Source: a virus. From it: a stretch of 27,085 bases of DNA. The notes beneath the pieces are model-generated. The model was not told the DNA's origin. It saw nothing but the letters and a program-made list of their open reading frames with translations, and did no database searches. The stretch lies in IMG/VR virus record IMGVR_UViG_3300031227_000338, positions 1 to 27,085 of that record; one strand, written 5' to 3'. This document shows positions 12,973-20,600 of this stretch, one piece after another. The translations under genes and the position numbers were made by a program. Position 1 is the first letter of the stretch. Each line of letters begins with the position of its first letter.

Positions 12973-14292
12973 TTATTTGTTTGGTCCTGTTAATTCTAGT
13001 ATCCATGCTGTTTGTGAGCATTTAACAATAACGGCAACACGCCGTCCCTTGATCTCTTTCGCCATATATTTGCCGTCATGCTGTGTTGCTGTTGGATTCA
13101 CGTTTGCCAGAGATTCGTTATAAAACGATTCCCACGCCTTATTGAGCATAGACGCTGGCCCGCTCCACTTCTGGACGCTCAAATCACTCTCGTACCGCTC
13201 CATAACATTGCCAATCGGCACTCCACCATAAACGACCTCAGATCCCGAAAACTCTTCCTTGATTATTTGAGTTTTGTCGTTGAGACTTGAAGGAGTACAG
13301 GCCATAAGTTCTTTTGTGCTCCATTTTCCATCACCGTCGCCGTTTACCCAAATTGATCCATCCTTATTTGTGAATTCAATGCTGTTGTCTGTTGAGTCTG
13401 TTGGTTTTGCGAAGTGGATCAGGTCTGGCAGAACGATGTGATGAGGGCAGGCTTCAAGCTGTTTTTCGCGTGAAATTGTCGCTCCGGTATAGTTACAGCT
13501 CCAGCGTCCATGGTCCGTGTCCGTTTCGGGAGTAGAATGGCAACATTGCCTGCAGGAAATGTACGGTACCGGCAAAGCTTTTAAGGATTCCCCCCAACAT
13601 AAATCGGAGGCAGGACAAAACCTGCAGGTAAATGTTCCGGGTTTTGAAACACATCTTTCTGGAGCATGTCTGGCTAGAATTATCCGACGGGCCTTCGCTA
13701 TTAGTTCGTTAGATTCCCGTCCACTATAATGAATCCGCTCGGTGTAAAGTTCATCGGTGTTTTTGTTTACAGCCATATACAAGGCACGCTTCATGCCCGT
13801 CTTATGCATATACATTTGCATCTGAGCATAGTGCTTGAAGAATCCGACCTTAACGCCTTTTTTCTTCAGGATCTTAAAATATTTGTCGTTGTGGGTTTTG
13901 CCTTCGAATACATGCCAAGTTTTAGGAGCTTCAGGAATACCTAAGCAGCAACCGTCCATATGACCGCTAAAATGACCGCTGACATCCGACATACCAAACT
14001 GTTCACCTTTGTCATCAACGTCGTGAACGGTTACGCCTATAGACCTTAGATCCCTTACCATCCGGCCTTCCTGCAGGTGTCCTGTCTCAAACAACCTGTA
14101 AAGTCTGCCAGGGAAATTCTCTTGTACGCAATCGTTAAAATCGTACCAGAGATAACGATCACACTCATGGCCAATGATACTGGCCCCCAGATATCCCCTT
14201 GGAGGCTCAGTATCGCCATCAACCTTAAGGCTAATATATATGGCCGTGACTGTTTGTGAATCAGTTGGGAGACAGGAACTAATATCTCCCAT
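12973..14292 (-). CDS. Cas4/AddB-type Fe-S PD-(D/E)XK nuclease (439 aa)
   Basis: The RecB-type nuclease core lies in residues 35-200: GHLQEG (71-76), SGHMDG with D113, VFEGKTH with E130 and K132, and HYAQMQMYM (Q157, Y161). C44 (GHEC) together with C223, C226 and C232 (CRFCPASDLC) reproduces the split four-cysteine 4Fe-4S site of Cas4, AddB and related phage exonucleases. Such enzymes resect DNA ends, giving single strands for recombination. A second Cys/His cluster follows (C247, C250 and C251 in SCRQCC, C266, C282, with HH at 284-285) in a 190-residue C-terminal extension not typical of Cas4; it may bind zinc. ATG overlaps the Gp157-like stop (TAATG). Neighbours (Gp157, DUF669, Sak4) fit a phage recombination module. 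Confidence 0.88.
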   Translation of the reverse strand: MGDISSCLPTDSQTVTAIYISLKVDGDTEPPRGYLGASIIGHECDRYLWYDFNDCVQENFPGRLYRLFETGHLQEGRMVRDLRSIGVTVHDVDDKGEQFGMSDVSGHFSGHMDGCCLGIPEAPKTWHVFEGKTHNDKYFKILKKKGVKVGFFKHYAQMQMYMHKTGMKRALYMAVNKNTDELYTERIHYSGRESNELIAKARRIILARHAPERCVSKPGTFTCRFCPASDLCWGESLKALPVPYISCRQCCHSTPETDTDHGRWSCNYTGATISREKQLEACPHHIVLPDLIHFAKPTDSTDNSIEFTNKDGSIWVNGDGDGKWSTKELMACTPSSLNDKTQIIKEEFSGSEVVYGGVPIGNVMERYESDLSVQKWSGPASMLNKAWESFYNESLANVNPTATQHDGKYMAKEIKGRRVAVIVKCSQTAWILELTGPNK

Positions 14293-14891
14293 TACTTAAT
14301 CACTAATATTTTTTCACGTTTTGGAAGGCATGCACCTTCAACCGCAATCCCAGCTTTGAGATCGGCGCGAATGTCGTCGGTCAAGACCTTGGTTGTGGTT
14401 ACTTCTTTAAGGTATTTCCTAGCCAAATCCGGCACGCCTTCGCTGTCCACTTCGGCAAAAATATCAATCGGTGCTTTCCCTCCGGGGTTCTGGACGTTCA
14501 AGGTATGTTTTGTGGTTTTGACTTTTGGGATGTTTGAGGATTCCATGGCATGTTTTAATAACTCTTTGACTTTATCAGCCTTTGCAGAAAACTGCTTCGC
14601 CATGGCCTGCAGCCTTCCAGCCTCAAGCTTGAGAGTTTTTTCCTGAGCGATAGCATCTTTGATTATATAAACAAACTCATCAGCTCTTTCGGCCAAGTTC
14701 TCTTTGATATCGTCATAAAACGATTTCAAAGCGTCCTGAACGGCCGCGGAAGGGCCTTCGGCCTCACCTTGAACACCAGAGGCCAATGTTTCATTCTGCT
14801 CTTCAGTATAGAGGTCCCATGCGCTTGCAAAGCTGTCGGGGGTTCCGAACGATGTCAGCTCGGGCTTAACTAATTTCAATGCTGTGTTCAT
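14292..14891 (-). CDS. Gp157-family protein (199 aa)
   Basis: Residues about 55-145 show the siphophage Gp157 layout: long helices with EKTLKLEAGRLQAMAKQFSAKADKVKELLKHAMESS, then VKTTKHTLNVQNPGG, where a Thr/Lys-rich strand follows the coiled coil. Family members sit beside recombination ATPases and nucleases in many phages, and one was linked to phage resistance in Streptococcus thermophilus; their biochemical role is not settled. The N-terminal 50 residues are low-complexity and acidic. Upstream is the DUF669 gene, downstream the nuclease, in the usual order for this kind of module. Confidence 0.82.
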   Translation of the reverse strand: MNTALKLVKPELTSFGTPDSFASAWDLYTEEQNETLASGVQGEAEGPSAAVQDALKSFYDDIKENLAERADEFVYIIKDAIAQEKTLKLEAGRLQAMAKQFSAKADKVKELLKHAMESSNIPKVKTTKHTLNVQNPGGKAPIDIFAEVDSEGVPDLARKYLKEVTTTKVLTDDIRADLKAGIAVEGACLPKREKILVIK

Positions 14892-14906
14892 AAGGTGGTC
14901 TCTCTT

Positions 14907-15482
14907 CTATCGCTCCCATGGCGGTTTAGTTTTGGTTGATGACGTAGTTGCTGGTTTGATGGTTTTTTTTGCCTGAGGCTTTGCCTTTGTGGTCCCACTG
15001 TCTGGCTCAGTACCAGCAGTCGCTTCTTTTTCTTCTTTTTCTTCTTCTGCTTCTACTTCCTGATCCGGGTTAGCTGGCTTGTACGTCCGGACTTCGTTCT
15101 CAGCTTCACGATCACCGTCACCAGCCTTAACTTTGAGCTTGACGATAATTATTTTCTCGATCAGTTCCTGGCTGTCGGTAATCGCAGCCAAGCCAAGGGC
15201 CTGCCCAAGAGCGGCCAGTTGCTTAATGCCAATCTCAACGCATTTCGAATTTGGGTTGCTAAGGTTAATGTTATCAAAGACTTTCCGGCCCTCATATTCT
15301 TCTCCAATAACAGAAAGCTGAAGTTTGAGATATGATCCATCGCCTTTTTTAGTCTCTTTTACTTCTGCTTTCTCGATGAACATGTGGTATTCACCAGGAG
15401 GCAAAGGTTTAAAGTCTTCTGTCTTTTCATGCTGGCCTGGCTCGAAAGCGTTCCCACCATAACTATCTGAAATATCGCCCAT
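14907..15482 (-). CDS. DUF669-family single-strand DNA-binding-like protein (191 aa)
   Basis: ATG at 15482 with AAGGAG upstream. Residues 20-105 match the DUF669 pattern: LPPGEYHMFIEKAEVKETK, GSYLKLQLSVIGEEYEGRKVFDNINL, and a helical GIKQLAALGQALGL. These phage proteins are thought to act like single-strand DNA-binding proteins. The C-terminal third is an acidic, then basic, low-complexity tail (EAEEEKEEKE, KPQAKKTIKP) ending in PPWER; disordered tails of this kind recruit partners in SSB. It lies immediately downstream of the Sak4-like ATPase, a common pairing. Confidence 0.82.
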   Translation of the reverse strand: MGDISDSYGGNAFEPGQHEKTEDFKPLPPGEYHMFIEKAEVKETKKGDGSYLKLQLSVIGEEYEGRKVFDNINLSNPNSKCVEIGIKQLAALGQALGLAAITDSQELIEKIIIVKLKVKAGDGDREAENEVRTYKPANPDQEVEAEEEKEEKEATAGTEPDSGTTKAKPQAKKTIKPATTSSTKTKPPWER

Positions 15483-15506
15483 GGTTCTACTCCTTATGTG
15501 TTGTTA

Positions 15507-17309
15507 TTATTTAACTACCTTAGTCAATGCTTTCATAAATTCATTCCAGTCAAGAGGCAGTTCATATGGCAATCGGCCATAAGGGCCACGACCACCACCC
15601 GGATGAGCTGGTCTTTTCTGGGTGAACAGAAATCGGAATCCACCAGTTACGTCAATACCGCGTTTCTTTTCCTGTCCAAACCCTTTGTCTTCTTTCTGCA
15701 CCTTAACTTTAGTGTTGCAAAACAGAATTACATCTGCCCAACGAAAAAGCATATTTACGGCTTTCTCGTTAATGTCAAGAATGTACTGATCGTAGCTGTC
15801 ACCGGATGGATCGTCAAAGCGTTTAACCTTAACATGTCCGATAATAATACTGGACATCCCTTTGTGGCTTCTCAGGGCGTCCAACCCTTCTGTGATCTGT
15901 CTCCAATAGTTCACTGATTCGGTGTATCCTTTGCCATACCCACCGCCAACGGCCTCAATATTCTTTACGTTTGCAGCGTCGCAAACAGCGTTCCAGACAA
16001 GAGGCTCCATCGCGCTTGCGCTGTCTAAAACTACGGTTCTGTGCTCATGTTCTTCGGAGTAAAGGGATCCAAGTGCTTCGATAATATCTTCAAATTTATT
16101 GCAAACTGGAAACTTTGGGATTTCCAAGTCGTCTGCTCCCTCTTCACCTTTCATCGATAATAGGATAGGAGCGTTCAAGCCGGTCTTGAATATTTTATTG
16201 TCCTTAAATTGCGTTCCGCAGGAAAAGGTCGTGTTGTGTGTTACGACCAAATCTCGTCCCGCTAGATAGGTGTGAGAGGGTGAATCGACGGATATACATT
16301 TAACAGGGACGGACTTTACAGGTGTAACGGAGACGATAGCATCTTTATTGGCTTTCCTTCTGGAGTTTTTTGTTTTAAAGCAGTTAAACTTAAACTTTGA
16401 AAACCTAAAAGGATTTTCTTTCGGGAAAAATGCTACACGAAAATTGGGCCCACAATCTTTGCCATTAAGTTTTGCACGACATCTTGTAATAGATGCTTTG
16501 ACCCCGAGAGATCGAAGCAGTTCGATAAATCCGTCACAGAGACACTCTTTGACCGTTGAGAATTCACACTGGCCTTTGTTGTTGTCGTAGCAACATCCGT
16601 CAGTATCCATGAGCCCAGCCAGCAAGCTTCTCCTGTCTTCTTCGGTACTTTCCCAAACTGAAGCATGGGGGATGTGCTTATTGCCTAGCAGGTTTCTGTT
16701 TCTTAGTTTTACTTTAAGACCTAAGATCGTAGAAGTCTTGCAGCCAGCAGTTTGGTATGGTTTACCAGTTGATCCCAAATTATTTCCAATTAGAGCGTCC
16801 CTGTCTGATATTGTTACTCGACCATCGCTAGAACTTCCATCTCCGAGCCAAACTCCCAAAACATATGGGTCAATGCCTATTACTGAAGTCTTCTTTATCT
16901 TGAGCGGGAGCGTGATTGGGACTGCATGATTGTAACGATCTCCGTTGGGAGGTCTAAGGGTCTTAAGGATTTGGCCTGTAGTCAACACTCGTTCTTTATT
17001 GTCCCGTATCGACCTTGTGAGCCATTGATGCTCTTTATCGGCTATCAATGAGGCCCCGCTCTTAAACTTCACTTCATAGCAGGTTCGTTTTTCCATGATA
17101 CCCGTCACATCGGTAACGCGTACCATGCTGCCGTCTCTATCAAAGACATAATCCCCTCTTTTAATAAATTTCAGTGGTTGCCATCCCCTGTTTGTAAAAA
17201 TTGGGGTATTGTAGTCGAGAGCCTTCCCGATCTTTTCAACACCTAGAACCAGGATCCTTGGTGCTCTTAAAATTGTTTCTTTTTTAATACTGTTAAGGTC
17301 AAACGTCAT
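15507..17309 (-). CDS. Sak4-like RecA-fold ATPase interrupted by an intein (600-aa precursor)
   Basis: Extein residues 1-29 (ending VLGVEKIGK) and 360-600 (starting TTFSCG) together rebuild a Walker A, G-V-E-K-I-G-K-T-T, with the intein placed after the lysine. HRTVVLDSASAMEPL supplies Walker B, and SSIIIGHVKVKRFDDP is the later conserved strand of the phage nucleotide-binding family related to Sak4. The mature enzyme would be about 270 aa, normal for the family. Sak4 proteins are ATP-dependent single-strand annealing or strand-exchange factors working with SSB. Until the intein leaves, the ATP site is split, so activity depends on splicing. ATG overlaps the 73-aa gene upstream. Confidence 0.87.
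   Translation of the reverse strand: MTFDLNSIKKETILRAPRILVLGVEKIGKALDYNTPIFTNRGWQPLKFIKRGDYVFDRDGSMVRVTDVTGIMEKRTCYEVKFKSGASLIADKEHQWLTRSIRDNKERVLTTGQILKTLRPPNGDRYNHAVPITLPLKIKKTSVIGIDPYVLGVWLGDGSSSDGRVTISDRDALIGNNLGSTGKPYQTAGCKTSTILGLKVKLRNRNLLGNKHIPHASVWESTEEDRRSLLAGLMDTDGCCYDNNKGQCEFSTVKECLCDGFIELLRSLGVKASITRCRAKLNGKDCGPNFRVAFFPKENPFRFSKFKFNCFKTKNSRRKANKDAIVSVTPVKSVPVKCISVDSPSHTYLAGRDLVVTHNTTFSCGTQFKDNKIFKTGLNAPILLSMKGEEGADDLEIPKFPVCNKFEDIIEALGSLYSEEHEHRTVVLDSASAMEPLVWNAVCDAANVKNIEAVGGGYGKGYTESVNYWRQITEGLDALRSHKGMSSIIIGHVKVKRFDDPSGDSYDQYILDINEKAVNMLFRWADVILFCNTKVKVQKEDKGFGQEKKRGIDVTGGFRFLFTQKRPAHPGGGRGPYGRLPYELPLDWNEFMKALTKVVK
16233..17222 (-). mobile_element. Intein with LAGLIDADG homing endonuclease, class 3-type
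   Basis: Residues 30-359 of the precursor (330 aa). The first residue is Ala, not Cys or Ser, and the last are T357-H358-N359 with Thr at +1. Splicing block B contains EHQWLT, where W96 is two residues after the block-B His; block F contains VKCISV with C338; block G contains T357. Trp, Cys and Thr at these places match the WCT triad of class 3 inteins, in which the block F Cys starts splicing. The endonuclease has two LAGLIDADG-like helices, YVLGVWLGDG (149-158) and LLAGLMDTDG (229-238), both with the catalytic Asp kept, so homing may still work. Confidence 0.88.
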
Positions 17310-17520
17310 TGTTAGTAACTCCTTCCCTTTCCTCTTTTAACTGCTGTTTGGCGAATATAATGATTTTAAGCTTGCTAATATCACCCCACCTAATTCTATG
17401 CGCACACGATTGAATGTACTGGAGTAGCAAAAAAGTTCTTGACGATCTTACACAGGTAGAATGTTTGTTTTGACCTAATTTAGAAAGAAAAGTCCTTTCG
17501 TTCGACGTTGTGTATCTCAT
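17299..17520 (-). CDS. Small unknown protein (73 aa), first gene of the DNA-metabolism operon
   Basis: ATG at 17520 is preceded by GGAGGTGAT (17531-17523), an almost ideal anti-16S match with 6-base spacing from GGAGG. The product is basic with a helical second half (FLLLQYIQSCAHRIRWGDISKLKIIIFAKQQLKEER) and no known motif. Its last 11 bases overlap the Sak4-like start. As the leader gene behind a hairpin it may influence how the operon is expressed, but nothing in the protein shows this. Confidence 0.75.
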   Translation of the reverse strand: MRYTTSNERTFLSKLGQNKHSTCVRSSRTFLLLQYIQSCAHRIRWGDISKLKIIIFAKQQLKEEREGVTNNDV

Positions 17521-17522
17521 AC

Positions 17523-17531
17523 ATCACCTCC
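17523..17531 (-). promoter_or_regulatory. Strong ribosome-binding site after the hairpin
   Basis: GGAGGTGAT, eight bases after the end of the 17540-17610 hairpin and close to the ATG at 17520. The long match to the 16S 3' end indicates efficient initiation of the operon's first gene. Confidence 0.75.
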
Positions 17532-17539
17532 AAAAATTC

Positions 17540-17610
17540 GGCATAAAAAAAGACCGAAATCATAAAGCGGTGTGTGGCCTGCTTCGTAGAAATCGGTCTT
17601 TTTTTATGCC
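17540..17610 (-). terminator. 18-bp inverted repeat with A/U tracts, possible attenuator
   Basis: GGCATAAAAAAAGACCGA (17540-17557) and its exact complement at 17593-17610 flank a 35-nt loop. The core GACCGA/TCGGTC stem followed by seven T in either direction is the layout of a bidirectional intrinsic terminator. The loop can form a further 5-bp stem (GAAGC with GCTTT) and contains a repeated GATTTC. It lies downstream of the 2148-aa gene, so it may end the virion operon, but only about 20 nt separate it from the next ATG, leaving no room for a promoter after it. It must therefore sit in the leader of the next operon if that operon has its own promoter. Confidence 0.8.
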
Positions 17611-17663
17611 TATTGTTTGTTTGATCATTAAATATCCCCACACGGAATCAAAGTTTAAGCCCG

Positions 17664-17692
17664 ATAAAAACACACTTTCAAAAGTCTGTCAA
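17664..17692 (-). promoter_or_regulatory. Candidate sigma-70-type promoter
   Basis: On the - strand, a perfect TTGACA (17692-17687) is followed after 17 bases by TTTTAT (17669-17664), four of six matches to the -10 consensus. It begins five bases after the stop of the 2148-aa gene and would place the start of transcription near 17657, giving a leader of about 135 nt that includes the hairpin. Activity is not shown by sequence alone. Confidence 0.5.
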
Positions 17693-17696
17693 GATT

Positions 17697-20600
17697 TTAT
17701 TTTTCATTAAAAATTTTATTTAGATGTCGCATTCTCTTCCAATAACTTTTAGTACCTACCTTCCTGCCTGATCGCCTACCGTCAAGAGTAAATATCCAGC
17801 GATTCCTGAAAGCAGCTGCAACAAATTTAAAATCATCCTCATACTGTGGGTTGTTATGAATCGCGTCAAGAAGCTCTTCTTTCCGAGCCGGTGTAATGTT
17901 TGGGTTTGTTAGCTGCCATGCAGCGTTCCGGATGATCTGGACATCGCCTTTTACCTGGTCGTCAACTTGTGCCTGAGTTAATTTCAGCTCATAATACATC
18001 GCAAGAGATGTCGGGTCCGGATCAATTTCGTTTTTACGTTTCTTTATCAGCTGGTCCCATGCCTGTGCTCTTTCTTCTTTACTGGAGATAGAAAACACAT
18101 TAACTGCCTGGTCGAATGATAGCCTTTTAAACGATGCTTTAAACGGAGACATTTTGGCCGTGGCTTTGATGTTTTTCTGCTGTCTGGCCGTAAATCCCTC
18201 GTAATCCTCTGCAGGGATTATTTTTCCTTTCCGGATGCTATTGATTATCTTTCTGCGACGATCTGATTCCTCAGCGTCCGCATGAGAGATGTTACTGCGA
18301 CCTCCTTTTTCTCGGTTGTAGTCAATCATCCTCTTCTGAGCCGGTGATCTCGTGATATATGCGGGAGCCGGCGATATTCCGGACGCTCCTATGATCCATG
18401 AGACGGACGTTTTCTCTCCGTTCTCATGTAGCTTCATACCGTTTCTAACAGAAAATGGCATGAACATGTTTTCAACAAAATAAAGCGATCCTTGCGCTAG
18501 TCTGGTTAAAGGATCACCTTCTTTGATCTGCCGCCCAAAATAATCTTCATTAGTGAGGAGGTCAACTGCAGTACCCCACAAGGGGTTCAGTTTATGTGTG
18601 AGCGTCTTCCATGGCTGTGTCATCCACGCCACTATGTCTTTAGAATAATGTGGGTTAGAAAGCCGCTCAGGGCTTCCGTCGGTATTCTTGCGGCCAGTTT
18701 TTGGAAAGTAAAGGTCCTTTGGTTCTTCTGGCGGTTCTCCAGTAAAAAGATATTGAAGCAACGCGCCCTGAATGGCGTAAGAGATCCCAGCTCCGAAGGC
18801 ATAACCCATTCTGCGAGTGACAACATCCTGATCGTTGCCAATCCTTCTCCAGAACGTCGCAGCGTCCACTGCTCCGCCTCCAAACTCCCTTATCGATCCC
18901 AACGTCCAACCAGGAGCACGAAAGGCCAGCATAACGATCTCCTTGACCGTCCTGTTCCAGTTCAGGTTATCATACCGGAGTTGACCCATCCTGTTATCAA
19001 CATTATCCCATGCACTGGCAAGTTCTGACTGTATCCGGATATCGTCCCAATCCTTTTTATTGGCCTGTTCATAGACATCGGAAGCCATATGGTAAAAGAT
19101 CCCTAATTTAAGGCGCGGTACCTCCATCTGCATGATCGGAATAGAAAGTCCTTCGATCAGAGCCATGGAAGCATGAATCGGTGCTGCCATCGCACCCTTA
19201 ACTTTGCCAGAAGCATCTTTGCTAAATTTAACATCTCTCAGGGCCTTAAGTAAATTGCTCCCGGCATTATTCCTGTATGCTGCATCCATGGTCGCACTAC
19301 CACCGCCATCAATTACGGCCTGAACAATTTTTCTCATAAAAGGATCTTCAATCTCGCTAAGTTCCTGCCCCATGGCCTTCATTACTTTGTCGCCGGTAAG
19401 ATAATCTGAAACCGGAGCTTTCCATGATTTCTTCACCCATTCGTCGATTGCACCACTAACATCTCCCCTTGAGAGTTTCTGCAGGCCAAGACCAATGTGC
19501 GTATTTATACTGTCTGATGCCACATTAATTCCGTGAAACGCGCTTAAGCCGTGACTTGCCATCAGGGTAACATTCCGCAATTTGCGAAGGCCGTCATAGA
19601 TGTTTCTGGTGATGAGACTTGGGCTCGAGCCAAGGCCCGGGGAAAGATGTCTGTTAAGAATTGTTGCGGCTTCTTTAGGTACGGCCCACTTCCCAATTTC
19701 AAGAACTCCCGGTTGAGTATGTGTTGACGATCGGGTCCCGAGAACTACCGATCTGTCAAGATTCAGCAGTGGTTTTACAATATCGTTATCATTTAAGAAG
19801 GTTTTCCATGCTGCAGAGATCTTCGGGGCAACCTTTGCCATTTTCTCCGGAGCTGCAAGCCATGCTTCAAGAATTACAGCTTCCTTCTCTTCTTTTTTAC
19901 GGCGGTACCTTTCCCTCGTTTTCCCAAGATCTCCCAGGGTCTCGTCTCTGAGATCAGCTAGGGCCTGAAATTCTTTCCGGATCGCAGCACGATTAGCAGT
20001 TTGCTCGAATTTTATGGGCTGTCCTTCACGTTTACCGCTTTCATGTACGCGGCCGATCGTATGGTCGCCATGCAGCATGTAATTAAATAAATCGTACTGG
20101 TTTCCGATCTGATGGCCTATTTCATGAGCCAGCACAGATGTTGGTCCTGCGAATCGAGTCTCTATTTTGTTTTGACCGGGATATGACAAACCCCATACTT
20201 GACCGCGCATTTTTGCTACACGTTCATGGGAAACGCCCATTCTGGTCGCTACGCCCATGAGTTGGTCCACAAGAAGCTTGTCATATGCTTCAGGGAGGGT
20301 AAGCTCAGGTGTCACCTTAACTTCCATATCCGGATCGTCAATAAACTCCCATCCGGCCTTTTTATAATTCTTCTCTAATGAAGACGGAACGAATACAGCC
20401 ATGCCCAGCTCTTTAAAATCCTGTTTGATCCTCTTGCCGGCAACGAAACGATTCATCTCATGAAGTCTTAAAATTGTCATCTCAACCGGATTGTAATGGG
20501 CCAACTCAAGGCCAGCATCAAGGCCGTCTTTTAACGTGAGATATTTTCTTTTATGAAGGAAGCCTTTCGGGACCAGTCTTCTTTTAGACAGTAATCCGGA

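Noticed and set aside
12782-13123. 113-codon + strand open frame
   Set aside because: It covers the well-supported 57-aa - strand gene and the end of the nuclease gene, without a ribosome-binding site.
12973-14292. cas4 of a CRISPR system
   Set aside because: No cas1, cas2 or repeats nearby; neighbours are Gp157, DUF669 and a Sak4-like ATPase, which point to phage recombination.
17540-17610. Riboswitch of a known class (fluoride, ZTP, preQ1)
   Set aside because: The loop lacks the conserved core of these classes as I know them; only a hairpin with U-tract is supported.
18594-19028. 144-codon open frame on the + strand inside the 2148-aa gene
   Set aside because: Antisense to an unbroken long gene, no ribosome-binding site, and a composition typical of shadow frames. 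The same holds for other + strand frames within 17.7-25.5 kb.
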